In this document: in pieces, positions 1-8,785 of the stretch
Layout of the letters: every line of letters begins with the position of its first letter
Numbering within the stretch: position 1 is the first letter of the stretch
Assembly: GCA_018673925.1 (NCBI GenBank)
Contig: JABHBL010000022.1
Span: 124,001 to 188,000 of the forward strand
Source of the DNA: Fidelibacterota bacterium
GTDB lineage: Bacteria; Fidelibacterota; UBA8477; JABMPR01
Reading direction: 5' to 3'
Length of the DNA: 64,000 bases
Notes under the pieces: model-generated
What the model was told of the DNA's origin: nothing
The model's input: only the letters and a program-made list of their open reading frames with translations
Database searches by the model: none
Program-made: the position numbers and the translations under genes

Positions 1-2
1 CC

Positions 3-443
3 AGAGTTTCACGAGCCAAACCCAAGATTGCAGATTATCCTTTTACTACATTGACGCCAAATCTTGGAATTGTGAAATCTGGAGCCTATTCCAGCTTTGT
101 TATGGCCGATATTCCTGGACTCATTGAAGGTGCTCACGAAGGAAAGGGTCTTGGAATCCAGTTCTTGAAGCATGTCGAACGTTGTAGTGTGTTGTTGTTT
201 CTGGTGGATGCCAACGATGAAGATCCTGCTGAATCATATAGACTCCTCTTCGAGGAAGTAAAGAAATATAGCCCTGGACTAATACAGCGGAAGCGGATGC
301 TGGCCGTTACCAAAATGGACTCCATTGTGGGTGTGCCTAAGATGGCAACCTTCGAACCTGTCGAACTGTTCCCCATTTCCTCCGTCTCAGGAGAGGGACT
401 TGAGGAATTGATCAAGGCGATTTCAACCAGTATAAGTGAATAA
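3..443 (+). CDS. obg: Obg/CgtA GTPase, C-terminal part (5' end outside window)
   Basis: The open frame enters from the window edge and reads through the Obg GTPase domain: KPKIADYPFTTL (G1/switch I region), DIPGLIEGAHEGKGLG (G3 with switch II), VTKMDS as the G4 motif (Thr in place of the usual Asn) and SSVSGEGLEEL as G5. The protein stops right after the G domain, so there is no OCT extension. Obg proteins bind the 50S subunit and act in ribosome assembly and stress signalling. The stop codon overlaps the dprA start by 8 bases, suggesting cotranscription. The N-terminal Obg fold is not visible here. Confidence 0.93.
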   Translation, partial: RVSRAKPKIADYPFTTLTPNLGIVKSGAYSSFVMADIPGLIEGAHEGKGLGIQFLKHVERCSVLLFLVDANDEDPAESYRLLFEEVKKYSPGLIQRKRMLAVTKMDSIVGVPKMATFEPVELFPISSVSGEGLEELIKAISTSISE

Positions 444-1533
444 AAAACTATTCAATATTATCCGGATGCTTAGCATCCCTGGAGTTGGTCCTCGAAAAAC
501 CTTAGACCTGATAACAGAATTTGGTTCGCTGGAAAATATCTTCTCAGTCGATTACAAGGAGCTGACAAGAATTCCCGGCATCAAGGACAAAATTGCCAGA
601 GCCATATTGGGCGATCCAGATGAGGAATTGATTGCTGGACAGAACAAACTCATTGATAAGTTCCAGGTTAAATTGGTCACACTCTGGGACGAATCTTATC
701 CTGAACAGTTAAAACAAATCTATGACCCACCCATTGCCTTGTTTTGTAGGGGAAATGTTGAGTTGCTGACTTCTGATAGTGTTGGGATTGTAGGCACTCG
801 AACTCCCAGCAGTTATGGCAAGGAGATCTCAAAGGAATTCAGTAGAGATCTGGCCCAAAGTGGGTTGACTGTAGTTTCAGGCGTCGCTAAGGGAATAGAC
901 ACGTCTGCTCATGAAGCTTGTTTGAAAGCGGGGGGACAAACCATCGCCGTTCTTGGAAATGGCGTGGATAGAGTATATCCAGCTGAAAATCGAGGGATAT
1001 ATGATGAATTATCTACAAAAGGGCTGCTGGTCTCAGAATTTCTAATGGGTAGCAAGCCAGATGCCCAAAATTTTCCTCGACGGAATAGAATTATCTCTGG
1101 ACTCACCATGGGTACCATTGTAGTAGAAGCTGCCGAACGAAGCGGCTCTCTTATCACGGCGTATTTTGCACTTGATCAAAACAGGGAAGTATTTTCTGTA
1201 CCAGGACCTGTGAAGAGCAGACAGAGTAAGGGTACCAATCTTTTGATCAAACAGGGGGCAAAACTGGTTGAAAATGTTGAAGATGTTCTGGAGGAACTGG
1301 GGGGGAAGTACACAATAGGAAACTCCCAGGGTCAACAAGAACTTCTCATTGCTACTGATCCAGTTGAAGTAGCAGTGCTTGAACATCTCTCAAGTACTGA
1401 GGATATTCATATCGATGAATTATCTATACTAGCCAAGCAGACTACCTTTGCACTTCTGGGGACCTTGCTACAACTTGAAATGAAGGGTCTCATCCAACAA
1501 TTACCTGGCAAATATTTTAAACGAAGATTTTGA
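436..1533 (+). CDS. dprA: DNA-processing protein DprA (Smf)
   Basis: 365 aa. DprA binds incoming single-stranded DNA during natural transformation and loads RecA on it. Visible parts are an N-terminal helix-hairpin-helix region (IPGVGPRKTLDL, IPGIKDKIARAI), a Rossmann core with GIVGTRTPSSYGKE and SGVAKGIDTSAHEA, the GNGVDRVYPAEN motif, and a C-terminal winged helix ending near PGKYFKRRF. The start is GTG inside the end of obg. recA and comEC occur further along the same strand, so much of a DNA uptake and recombination route is encoded in 13 kb. Confidence 0.95.
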   Translation: MNKKLFNIIRMLSIPGVGPRKTLDLITEFGSLENIFSVDYKELTRIPGIKDKIARAILGDPDEELIAGQNKLIDKFQVKLVTLWDESYPEQLKQIYDPPIALFCRGNVELLTSDSVGIVGTRTPSSYGKEISKEFSRDLAQSGLTVVSGVAKGIDTSAHEACLKAGGQTIAVLGNGVDRVYPAENRGIYDELSTKGLLVSEFLMGSKPDAQNFPRRNRIISGLTMGTIVVEAAERSGSLITAYFALDQNREVFSVPGPVKSRQSKGTNLLIKQGAKLVENVEDVLEELGGKYTIGNSQGQQELLIATDPVEVAVLEHLSSTEDIHIDELSILAKQTTFALLGTLLQLEMKGLIQQLPGKYFKRRF

Positions 1534-1550
1534 AATAAAGGGAACTCACC

Positions 1551-2849
1551 ATGATCACGAGCCTGATCGATTACTTAAATCAAAGCGTTACTGCCTACCA
1601 TGCTGTATTGAAAGCTGAAACCATCCTCAAATCAAATGGATTTATACAATTGGATGAGAAGGATGCCTGGGATCTAAAACCTAACCTGAAATATTATGTT
1701 ATTCGTAGTCAATCAGCTCTGGCGGCCTGGCAAATGGGCACTGGCAATGCACCTGGTGTACGTCTTGTAGGCGCTCACACCGATTCTCCAGGGCTCCATT
1801 TAAAACCTAAGGCTCAATATTCAAAGAGTGGATATATACAGCTTGGGGTTGAGGTCTATGGTGGACCACTTCTGACAAGTTGGACAGATCGTGATCTTTC
1901 CCTGGCCGGTCGAGTCATTCTAAAGCAGAACGGCAGACTCAAGGTGGTACCTTTCAAATCAGAGAGGGTTTTGCTCAGGGTTCCTCAACTGGCGATTCAC
2001 TTAAACAGAGAAGTGAATGAAAAAGGTCTGAAACTCAACAAACAAACCCATATGCCACCTATTCTGGCTCTTGAAAGTTCAGATGGATCCACGGTCGATA
2101 CAGGATTGATCGAAGGTCTTATTGCCGATGAATTGAACATAGGGCGAGATGAAATTGCTAGCTGGCAGTTGGAATGCTATGATACTCAATCTGCAAATCT
2201 TAGTGGGTTAAACGATGAGTTTGTAGTAAGTGGCCGGATTGACAATTTAACGATGTGTCACGCATCCATTCAGGCGCTGACCTCCAGGGCGTTTTCAGCT
2301 CCCCAAACCGCTATGGTAGCTTTATTCGACAATGAGGAAATCGGTAGTTCAACCGAGAATGGGGCAGCCTCAGCTTTTATCCGAGACATTATCACCCGTG
2401 TCGTGGAATCAGATGATTCTCATCACCCGACACAACGGGCTTTGGCTAATAGCGCTTGTATTTCAGCTGATGGAGCCCATGCCATCCACCCCAACTATGT
2501 CGAGTTTCATGATCCTCAACATGCGGTAAAAATGAATAGAGGACCGGTTATAAAGGTGAATGCAAATCACCGTTATGCAACCAGTGCCTTCACGTCGGCC
2601 ATCTTTGAACAATTGTGTAAGGATGTGGATGTTCCAGTTCAGCACTACGCACATAAAACTGATTTACCGTGTGGGTCTACGATTGGTCCCATAACGGCAA
2701 CTGGACTGGGTATACCCGTAGTTGATGTGGGGAATGCCATGCTTTCCATGCATTCGATTAGAGAAACTGCCGGGGTGAAAGATCACGAAATGATGATCAA
2801 AGTCCTGGAGAGGTTTTTTACGAAAACTGATTTAGTCTCGGTTTCATAG
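1551..2849 (+). CDS. apeB: M18 family aminopeptidase
   Basis: 432 aa, the usual length for M18 (aspartyl/DNPEP-type) metallo-aminopeptidases, which are cytosolic, two-metal, multimeric enzymes trimming peptides with acidic or other N-terminal residues. Family landmarks are VGAHTDSPGLHLKPK (first metal His-Thr-Asp), GRIDNLTMC, FDNEEIGSSTENGA (catalytic Glu pair) and a C-terminal SMHSIRETAG with the last metal His. The ATG is preceded by AGGGA at 7 bases. It follows dprA by 17 bases. Exact substrate preference cannot be read from the sequence. Confidence 0.93.
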   Translation: MITSLIDYLNQSVTAYHAVLKAETILKSNGFIQLDEKDAWDLKPNLKYYVIRSQSALAAWQMGTGNAPGVRLVGAHTDSPGLHLKPKAQYSKSGYIQLGVEVYGGPLLTSWTDRDLSLAGRVILKQNGRLKVVPFKSERVLLRVPQLAIHLNREVNEKGLKLNKQTHMPPILALESSDGSTVDTGLIEGLIADELNIGRDEIASWQLECYDTQSANLSGLNDEFVVSGRIDNLTMCHASIQALTSRAFSAPQTAMVALFDNEEIGSSTENGAASAFIRDIITRVVESDDSHHPTQRALANSACISADGAHAIHPNYVEFHDPQHAVKMNRGPVIKVNANHRYATSAFTSAIFEQLCKDVDVPVQHYAHKTDLPCGSTIGPITATGLGIPVVDVGNAMLSMHSIRETAGVKDHEMMIKVLERFFTKTDLVSVS

Positions 2850-2930
2850 AACTTGGCTATTGTTTCAACTTTTTCACTGAAATCTATATAGAATAATAAG
2901 ATCAAATCAGACTTCCTTCACCCCTGATAA

Positions 2931-2959
2931 TTGATACATTATTCTGCTTTTTTTATGAG
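2931..2959 (+). promoter_or_regulatory. Probable sigma70-type promoter of the SRP RNA
   Basis: TTGATA (2931-2936) and TATGAG (2954-2959) are separated by 17 bases and lie 14 bases upstream of the first paired base of the SRP RNA. The region 2850-2972 otherwise holds no gene. Confidence 0.4.
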
Positions 2960-2972
2960 TTTTAAACATCGT

Positions 2973-3109
2973 CTGATCTTAAAGATGCGTTGTGCTTTCA
3001 GGTCCTGCAATGAGAGCGAGCCGAACCCCGTCAGATCCGGAAGGAAGCAGCGGTAAGCATTGTAATCGTGTGTCGGAATTGCCTGAGGCACGCGCATCTT
3101 TGAGATCAG
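2973..3109 (+). ncRNA. ffs: Signal recognition particle RNA (4.5S type)
   Basis: The conserved SRP domain IV apical hairpin is present (CAGATCCGGAAGGAAGCAGC, 3032-3051, with the GGAA tetraloop that binds Ffh). The ends pair as a long helix: CTGATCT (2973-2979) with AGATCAG (3103-3109), then a U-G pair, then AAAGATGCG (2981-2989) with CGCATCTTT (3093-3101). This places the RNA at about 120-137 nt, the short Alu-less bacterial form. It lies directly before dnaX, a common bacterial neighbourhood. The exact ends are inferred from pairing. Confidence 0.9.
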
Positions 3110-3141
3110 CTATTATTCAACCAACTGGAAAGTCCAATATC

Positions 3142-4962
3142 GTGTCTGATCAAGAATCTGCATATATAGTTTCCTCGCTAAAATATCGTCCTCAAACATT
3201 CGAAGACGTAGTTGGCCAGGATCATGTTTCCAGAACATTGAGAAATGCACTTGTCAGGCATAGACTTGCCAATGGTTATATATTTACTGGACCCAGAGGC
3301 GTTGGTAAAACGACATGTGCTCGAATTCTAGCCAAGGCAATCAATTGTGAAAACCCCGATGACGGTAACCCTTGCAATACTTGCAACCATTGTATAGAAA
3401 TTACCGCAGGTCGAAGTCTTGATGTCCTGGAAGTTGATGGAGCATCAACGCGTGGAATTGATGCGATTCGAGAATTGCGCGAGGTTGTTAAATATCCACC
3501 CACAAATTCAAATTATCGGGTCTACATCATTGATGAAGTACACATGCTCACCAAAGAAGCGTTTAATGCACTTCTGAAAACCCTTGAAGAACCTCCACCT
3601 CAGGTACTTTTTATTTTCGCAACCACAGAACCGCAGAAAGTCCCGCTTACAATTCTTTCACGGTGTCAACGTTATGATTTTCGCATGATTTCTACTGAAA
3701 CCATGGTAGCTCGCTTAAAAATGATTAGCGACAAAGAAGGCATTTCAATCTCTGAAGAAGGATTGGCTCTTATTGCTCGCAAAGCTGCAGGAAGTCTTCG
3801 GGATTCTTTGAGTCTCCTTGACCAGGTTTCTGCATTTGCTGAAGATGAGGCTTCTATTGATCTTGTGAGAAGAGTACTGGGGGTTCTGGACGCCACAATT
3901 TATTTCGAGTTGATGCAAAATGTAGCCGCTCAATCTGCCGAGAACTTAATGAATCAGGCCAATTTGCTTTTCTCGAGAGGGATAAGCATTTCTGAATTTT
4001 TGCATGGTCTCAGTGAACATATCCGAAATCTTCTCATAGTGAAGGTCGCTGGAATCACAGACTATCTTGATGTTTCAGATACTGATGCAAAGGCACTCGA
4101 GGATCAATCTGCTTATCTTGAAGAACGGGATCTTCTGAGAATGCAAAATATTGTTCTGGAGACTACCAGGGAACAACGCTTTGTTAGTAATCAATTGGTT
4201 TCTGTCGAACTCATGTTGCTAAAATTGTCCAGAAGTACTCGAGCACTTGATTTGGATGCTATTCTCACAGGGAAAAGTGCTCCGGTAGCGAAGCCTCCAA
4301 AGGATACTCCAGCAAAATTAGTTACGCCACCCGAGGTCATCGATTCAGCCCCAAAAAAGGCAGAAACTCAACCCAAACCTGCACCCGTTCCAGACCCTCA
4401 ACCCGAACCTGAACCTGAACCTAAGATTACACCAAATACTCCTGAAGTCGTTGAACCTGTTGAGGAAGCAGTTAAGGAACCCGAGCAAGTACATCCAGCA
4501 GAACCGGAAGTTGTAGAAGAAATTATACCCGAACCCATTCCTGAGCCTATTCTGGAAGTCGAAGATGTCCTGGTAGTTGAAAGTAAACCACCAGAGGATG
4601 ACCACGCTGATGATTTGAAAATTGAAGTGCTCTTACCGCATTGGGAAAAATTTATTGAAAGTCTGGGAAAGATCAGTCGCTCCACCAGTGCTTTTATGAG
4701 TGAAGGGACACCAGCCAGCTATGAAAAGGGCTGTCTCACAGTTTCCTTTGCTCCTGAACAAAAATATCATATTCAGACATTAAGTAAGAATACCGACGAC
4801 ATTCACAAAATTGCCTCAGAAGTATTCGGAACAAAAATGACCATTCTGCTATTAGAAGAAAATGGTCGTAAACCAAAACAACGCAAAGAAGATGAAATTT
4901 TGGCTCATCCTACATCTCAACATCTCCTGGATATATTTGATGGTGAGATCATAGATGAGTAG
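3142..4962 (+). CDS. dnaX: DNA polymerase III subunits tau/gamma
   Basis: 606 aa from GTG at 3142. The frame stays open back to 2992, but that stretch is the SRP RNA. The start leads directly into the family N-terminus (LKYRPQTFEDVVGQDHV). Walker A is GPRGVGKT (residues 50-57); a four-Cys zinc site lies within CENPDDGNPCNTCNHC; IIDEVHML is Walker B; the sensor 1 and SRC regions follow. After domain III comes a Pro/Glu-rich linker (about residues 390-495, many EP repeats) and a tau-type C-terminal domain. Tau holds the clamp loader to polymerase and helicase. A slippery heptamer in the linker suggests that a shorter gamma form is also made. Confidence 0.95.
   Translation: MSDQESAYIVSSLKYRPQTFEDVVGQDHVSRTLRNALVRHRLANGYIFTGPRGVGKTTCARILAKAINCENPDDGNPCNTCNHCIEITAGRSLDVLEVDGASTRGIDAIRELREVVKYPPTNSNYRVYIIDEVHMLTKEAFNALLKTLEEPPPQVLFIFATTEPQKVPLTILSRCQRYDFRMISTETMVARLKMISDKEGISISEEGLALIARKAAGSLRDSLSLLDQVSAFAEDEASIDLVRRVLGVLDATIYFELMQNVAAQSAENLMNQANLLFSRGISISEFLHGLSEHIRNLLIVKVAGITDYLDVSDTDAKALEDQSAYLEERDLLRMQNIVLETTREQRFVSNQLVSVELMLLKLSRSTRALDLDAILTGKSAPVAKPPKDTPAKLVTPPEVIDSAPKKAETQPKPAPVPDPQPEPEPEPKITPNTPEVVEPVEEAVKEPEQVHPAEPEVVEEIIPEPIPEPILEVEDVLVVESKPPEDDHADDLKIEVLLPHWEKFIESLGKISRSTSAFMSEGTPASYEKGCLTVSFAPEQKYHIQTLSKNTDDIHKIASEVFGTKMTILLLEENGRKPKQRKEDEILAHPTSQHLLDIFDGEIIDE
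4353..4412 (+). promoter_or_regulatory. Putative -1 programmed frameshift site in dnaX
   Basis: A_AAA_AAG (4353-4359) lies in the zero frame as CCA AAA AAG, the heptamer used by E. coli dnaX. Slippage by -1 gives 17 further codons and then TGA at 4410-4412, for a 423-aa gamma-like protein. An internal SD-like sequence is poor (GAGG at 4333-4336, about 17 bases upstream) and the downstream pairing (GCAG/CTGC) is weak. Confidence 0.6.
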
Positions 4963-4992
4963 AAATTTGAACACGTATAGGAGAAAACTCCA

Positions 4993-5331
4993 ATGATGCC
5001 AAAAGGCGGAATGGGCAACCTTTTAAAACAAGCCCAAAAGATGCAAAAAGAAATGGAAATCGCTCAGAATGAGCTGACTGCCATTGAGGTAGAAGGTTCT
5101 GCCGGTGGTGGTATGGTTAACGTGAAGGCCAATGCCAAGATGCAAATATTATCAATCAAAATTGAGCCGGATGTGCTGGAAGATGATGTTGATATGGTTG
5201 AAGATCTTGTCCTTGCCGCCGTAAATCAAGCCCTGACAAATGCCCAGGATGCTGCCAACTCAAGAATGTCACAAGTTACTGGTGGTATGATGGGTGGAAT
5301 GGGTGGACTTAATATTCCCGGACTTGGATGA
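4993..5331 (+). CDS. ybaB: YbaB/EbfC family nucleoid-associated protein
   Basis: 112 aa. The YbaB/EbfC fold is recognisable from [20 protein letters not shown], then [17 protein letters not shown], then the helix with [20 protein letters not shown]. Family members are small dimeric DNA-binding proteins. The tail is Gly/Met-rich ([16 protein letters not shown]), typical of the family. It sits between dnaX and recR, the classical dnaX-ybaB-recR order, and overlaps recR by 4 bases. An ATG pair at 4993/4996 leaves the exact start open by one codon. Confidence 0.93.
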   Translation: MMPKGGMGNLLKQAQKMQKEMEIAQNELTAIEVEGSAGGGMVNVKANAKMQILSIKIEPDVLEDDVDMVEDLVLAAVNQALTNAQDAANSRMSQVTGGMMGGMGGLNIPGLG

Positions 5332-5924
5332 AAATTCTTCCTGATAGCCTGGAGCGCATCACCGAGCAGTTTTCTAGATTCCCTGGAATCGGCAAGAAAA
5401 CTGCGCAAAGAATGGCATTTCAACTCATTGAATGGAATACCGAAGATGTGCAACGTCTCGGAGATGTTATAATTCAGAGCAGTGAAAAATTGCGACAGTG
5501 TTCCATATGCAATTTGATAACAGAAGCCGATCCATGTCCTGTGTGTCTTGATACTCGGCGGGATGATTCTATGCTCTGTGTCGTAGAAGATTCAAAGGAT
5601 GTAGTCGCCATCGAAGAGACAAGTCGCTTTAGCGGGAAGTATCATATCCTGGGTGGTGTACTTTCACCTCTGGAAGGTGTGGGTCCTGATCAGTTGAATA
5701 TTAGGAATCTGCTGACTCGGTTAGATGATGTCATGGAGGTAGTGATAGCAATGAACCCCAGTGTGGAAGGGGAGACAACTTCATTGTATTTAGCTCGACT
5801 GTTGCAGGAAAAAGACATAAAAGTGACCCGCCTTGCAAGAGGAATTCCAAGCGGCGGTGATCTTGAGTATATTGATGGAGTAACATTAGGGAGAGCTCTG
5901 GACGACAGACATGAACTAACATGA
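5328..5924 (+). CDS. recR: Recombination mediator RecR
   Basis: 198 aa, standard length. It contains the helix-hairpin-helix [16 protein letters not shown], a four-Cys zinc finger ([16 protein letters not shown]), a Toprim domain starting at [15 protein letters not shown] with [16 protein letters not shown], and a C-terminal Walker-B-like region ([19 protein letters not shown]). RecR with RecO/RecF loads RecA at gaps and breaks. It overlaps ybaB by ATGA and pgsA by ATGA. Confidence 0.96.
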   Translation: MKILPDSLERITEQFSRFPGIGKKTAQRMAFQLIEWNTEDVQRLGDVIIQSSEKLRQCSICNLITEADPCPVCLDTRRDDSMLCVVEDSKDVVAIEETSRFSGKYHILGGVLSPLEGVGPDQLNIRNLLTRLDDVMEVVIAMNPSVEGETTSLYLARLLQEKDIKVTRLARGIPSGGDLEYIDGVTLGRALDDRHELT

Positions 5925-6514
5925 TACATAATTTACCAAATATTCTGACTATTTTTCGAATCGTAATTACACCACTCATTGTCTGGTTGCTCATAGGGTT
6001 TGATGGCCTGGCGCTTCACACGCTTGCTTTCGTATTATTTATTATAGCTTCGCTCACCGATCTCTTTGATGGGATAATTGCACGCAAACTCCAGGTAGTT
6101 AGTGAGTTTGGCAAATTTATGGATCCTCTCGCTGATAAAATATTGGTCAATAGCACCTTTATTACCCTCAATATCTTAGATGTAATACCAATCTGGATCA
6201 CAGCGGTCATTATACTCAGGGATGGTCTTGTTACTCTTTTACGTTGGGGAATGTTGGCCAACGGGGCTTCAATGAATACTAGCCGACTGGCAAAATTGAA
6301 AACAGTCTTTCAATACATTTCCATGTATGTGGGATTGATTTTTATTCTGCTGGGGCATTTTGAATCATTGGATTCCATCGTTGCGGTCATGGAAGAGTGG
6401 TTTGTCACTGAAACTATATTTACCCTCACTGGTCTGGTTACCGCTTATACAGGTTTCAATTATTTATGGATAAATCGCGCATTCCTGAAAACCCTCTTTT
6501 CGGAAAGCGAATGA
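5921..6514 (+). CDS. pgsA: CDP-diacylglycerol-glycerol-3-phosphate 3-phosphatidyltransferase
   Basis: 197 aa inner-membrane protein with several hydrophobic segments. The CDP-alcohol phosphotransferase motif D(x2)DG(x2)AR(x8)G(x3)D(x3)D is visible as DLFDGIIARK followed by GKFMDPLADK. The enzyme makes phosphatidylglycerophosphate from CDP-DAG and glycerol-3-phosphate. Its product is the substrate of the next gene, pgpA, which it overlaps by 4 bases, so two consecutive steps of phosphatidylglycerol synthesis are translationally coupled. Confidence 0.93.
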   Translation: MIHNLPNILTIFRIVITPLIVWLLIGFDGLALHTLAFVLFIIASLTDLFDGIIARKLQVVSEFGKFMDPLADKILVNSTFITLNILDVIPIWITAVIILRDGLVTLLRWGMLANGASMNTSRLAKLKTVFQYISMYVGLIFILLGHFESLDSIVAVMEEWFVTETIFTLTGLVTAYTGFNYLWINRAFLKTLFSESE

Positions 6515-6966
6515 TTCAAGTTTTACGTGGTTTTACCTCAGTTGGATATATAGGTCTTATACCCGGTGCTCCAGGTACATATGGGTCACTAGTCACCCTT
6601 CCAATTGCATATTATTGGGGTACACTGGTTACAGATAATCCATTTATTACCTTTGGTGTCATAGCCATCATCACATTGATGGGAGTATTCGCCTCAAACA
6701 AGGTCGGAGAATCTCTGGGTGTTGAAGATCCAGGAGAAATTGTGATTGATGAATTGGTGGGGCAATGGATAGCTGTTCTTGCCATCCCTGCACATTGGGG
6801 CTTCTGGCTAGCGGCATTCATCCTCTTCAGAGTGTTTGATATCTGGAAACCCTGGCTCATCGATAAATCGCAGCATTTACCAGGTGGAATCGGCGTTATG
6901 ATGGATGATGTCTTGGCCGGTTTGCTGGCTCTGGCGATTATTCAAGGGGTGGCCCTGGTTATATGA
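6511..6966 (+). CDS. pgpA: Phosphatidylglycerophosphatase A
   Basis: About 151 aa from ATG 6511 (ATGA overlap with pgsA); the frame is open back to 6466 but that would overlap pgsA by 49 bases. PgpA-family features are GLIPGAPGTYGSLVTLP, the acidic metal/active-site cluster EDPGEIVIDELVGQWIA, and FRVFDIWKPWLIDKSQ followed by GIGVMMDDVLAGL. It is a membrane-embedded phosphatase that dephosphorylates phosphatidylglycerophosphate to phosphatidylglycerol. It overlaps cinA by 4 bases. Confidence 0.93.
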   Translation: MIQVLRGFTSVGYIGLIPGAPGTYGSLVTLPIAYYWGTLVTDNPFITFGVIAIITLMGVFASNKVGESLGVEDPGEIVIDELVGQWIAVLAIPAHWGFWLAAFILFRVFDIWKPWLIDKSQHLPGGIGVMMDDVLAGLLALAIIQGVALVI

Positions 6967-8213
6967 AACATTTAAGTGCCATCACAATATCTATTGGCGA
7001 TGAATTACTATCCGGCAAGACCCTGGATTCAAATAATGCCTTTATTTCCCAGCAATTGGATATGATCGGCATTCCTGTCATCAAAAAAATCATTATCGGT
7101 GATATTGCTCAGGATATAAAGGATTCACTGGATTGGGCATTTGCACAGACAGATGTAGTGACACTGACTGGAGGTCTGGGACCTACCCACGACGATATCA
7201 CTAAATCTGTTCTTTGTGACTATTTTGATGTCGGACTGAAACTCTATCCAGATATACTGGAAGCTCTCAAGGAACGATTTGCTCGTAGAGGCTTCAAATT
7301 TTCAGAATCCAATGCCTCTCAAGCTGAATATCCACAAAATGCTGTGCTCCTGGAGAATCCACTTGGTACTGCACAGGGTATGTACATCAAGAACAAAGGA
7401 AAGCATCTGTTTGTAATGGCTGGTGTGCCTCGAGAAATGGAGATTGTTACTACAGAGCAAATAATTCCCATTCTATCGAAGTTAACTAGTGCGTCCATTT
7501 CCAAGGTTGATATTCATTCAATTGGTATTCCCGAATCTACGCTTTACGAGTTAAGCAAACCTATCCTTGATGAATATTCGGATCTTAAAATTGCATATCT
7601 GCCAAAACAGGGTATGGTCACCATACGAGTTTCATTCCCATCTAAATCCATGGATGAAGACCAGAAGGTTAAAGATGAGATATTTGGTAGAATTCGAGAT
7701 CTAAAACCCAAGAATATTTATGGTCGAGATGATGAAGTCCTTCCAATTCTCATCGGCAAGCTACTCAAGCGCAATCAGGCCACGGTCGTCACAGCAGAAT
7801 CATGTACAGGGGGTCTGGTTGCCAGTCTCATTACTGATATAAGTGGTAGCAGCGAATATTTTCAAACTGGTTACGTAACCTATGCAAATGAGACAAAAAT
7901 ATCGATGCTGGGAGTTCAAGAGCAGACCCTGGTTGACCATGGGGCGGTAAGTGAAGAAACCGTTTCTGAAATGCTCTCTGGAAGTTTGAGTAAAAGTGGT
8001 GCTGACTATGCAGTTGCTATATCAGGCGTGGCTGGACCCACAGGTGGTACCGAAGAAAAACCAGTTGGAACTGTATATATTGGTGTCTCTGATACGAGGC
8101 ATCAAAATATCAAACGATTCCAGTTTGGGAATAATCGGATTCTAAATAAGGAAATGAGCGCATTCTCAGCTCTAAATTTGTTGCGACTTCTGATTCAAGA
8201 AGGCAATCAATGA
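6963..8213 (+). CDS. cinA: CinA family nicotinamide-nucleotide amidase / competence-damage protein
   Basis: 416 aa, the full two-domain form. The N-terminal molybdopterin-binding-like domain (GDELLSGKTLDSNNAFIS, TGGLGPTHDDITK) has ADP-ribose pyrophosphatase activity in studied members. The C-terminal CinA domain (VVTAESCTGGLVASLITDIS, AISGVAGPTGGTEEKPVGTV) is the NMN deamidase. The protein salvages or repairs pyridine nucleotides. The gene sits directly upstream of thpR and recA; cinA-recA linkage is widely seen in competent bacteria. It overlaps both neighbours by 4 bases. Confidence 0.94.
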   Translation: MKHLSAITISIGDELLSGKTLDSNNAFISQQLDMIGIPVIKKIIIGDIAQDIKDSLDWAFAQTDVVTLTGGLGPTHDDITKSVLCDYFDVGLKLYPDILEALKERFARRGFKFSESNASQAEYPQNAVLLENPLGTAQGMYIKNKGKHLFVMAGVPREMEIVTTEQIIPILSKLTSASISKVDIHSIGIPESTLYELSKPILDEYSDLKIAYLPKQGMVTIRVSFPSKSMDEDQKVKDEIFGRIRDLKPKNIYGRDDEVLPILIGKLLKRNQATVVTAESCTGGLVASLITDISGSSEYFQTGYVTYANETKISMLGVQEQTLVDHGAVSEETVSEMLSGSLSKSGADYAVAISGVAGPTGGTEEKPVGTVYIGVSDTRHQNIKRFQFGNNRILNKEMSAFSALNLLRLLIQEGNQ

Positions 8214-8785
8214 GCGAAATAAGAACCTTCCTGGCATTTCCCATTCCCAAAGAAATGAAGGGCTATTTCAAAAATATGCTTGAACCTATCATCGATAGGC
8301 AGGATAAAATCAATTGGGTCAAACGAGAGAATATTCATATCACGCTGAATTATTTGGGTGAAACTGAGTCAGAAAATATTGAAGAACATGCCAGACAGAT
8401 AGAGTCGGTAGTCAATAAGTTTCCACCCTTTAAACTAGGAACGACTGATACTGGAATATTTCCACATGCCAATGAACCCCGGGTACTGTGGGTTGGATCT
8501 GCGCCATATGACACAACTCTAAGCTCGTTTAAGCAAAAATTGGACAGAGAATTAACTCATTTAGGATATAGACTTGATAATCGCCAATTTCAGCCTCATA
8601 TTACACTCGCTCGCGTCAAAACAATCTCACGCAAAAGCTCCTTTATCCATAAATTTCTGACTACAGAAGTGCGTGAATTCAATTTTGAAGTTGATACAGT
8701 AGTGTGGATGAAGAGTACATTGACATCGGCGGGTGCTGAGTATGAAGAATTGAAATCATTTAAATTTAATAGTGGAGGTCAGTGA
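8210..8785 (+). CDS. thpR: RNA 2',3'-cyclic phosphodiesterase (ThpR/LigT)
   Basis: 191 aa in the 2H phosphoesterase fold. The two HxTx motifs are HITLNYLGE and HITLARVK, spaced as in LigT/ThpR. The family opens 2',3'-cyclic phosphates at RNA ends. The N-terminus [14 protein letters not shown] matches the family. It is coupled to cinA (ATGA) and its stop shares one base with the recA start. Its biological role beside recA is unclear, although cinA-thpR-recA order is common. Confidence 0.92.
   Translation: MSEIRTFLAFPIPKEMKGYFKNMLEPIIDRQDKINWVKRENIHITLNYLGETESENIEEHARQIESVVNKFPPFKLGTTDTGIFPHANEPRVLWVGSAPYDTTLSSFKQKLDRELTHLGYRLDNRQFQPHITLARVKTISRKSSFIHKFLTTEVREFNFEVDTVVWMKSTLTSAGAEYEELKSFKFNSGGQ

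Noticed and set aside
2992-3141. N-terminal extension of DnaX by 50 codons
   Set aside because: It translates the SRP RNA and has no family match; GTG 3142 leads directly into the conserved DnaX start.
4345-4685. Two minus-strand open frames opposite dnaX
   Set aside because: They are the antisense of the Glu/Pro repeat linker; composition-driven, no RBS or family features.
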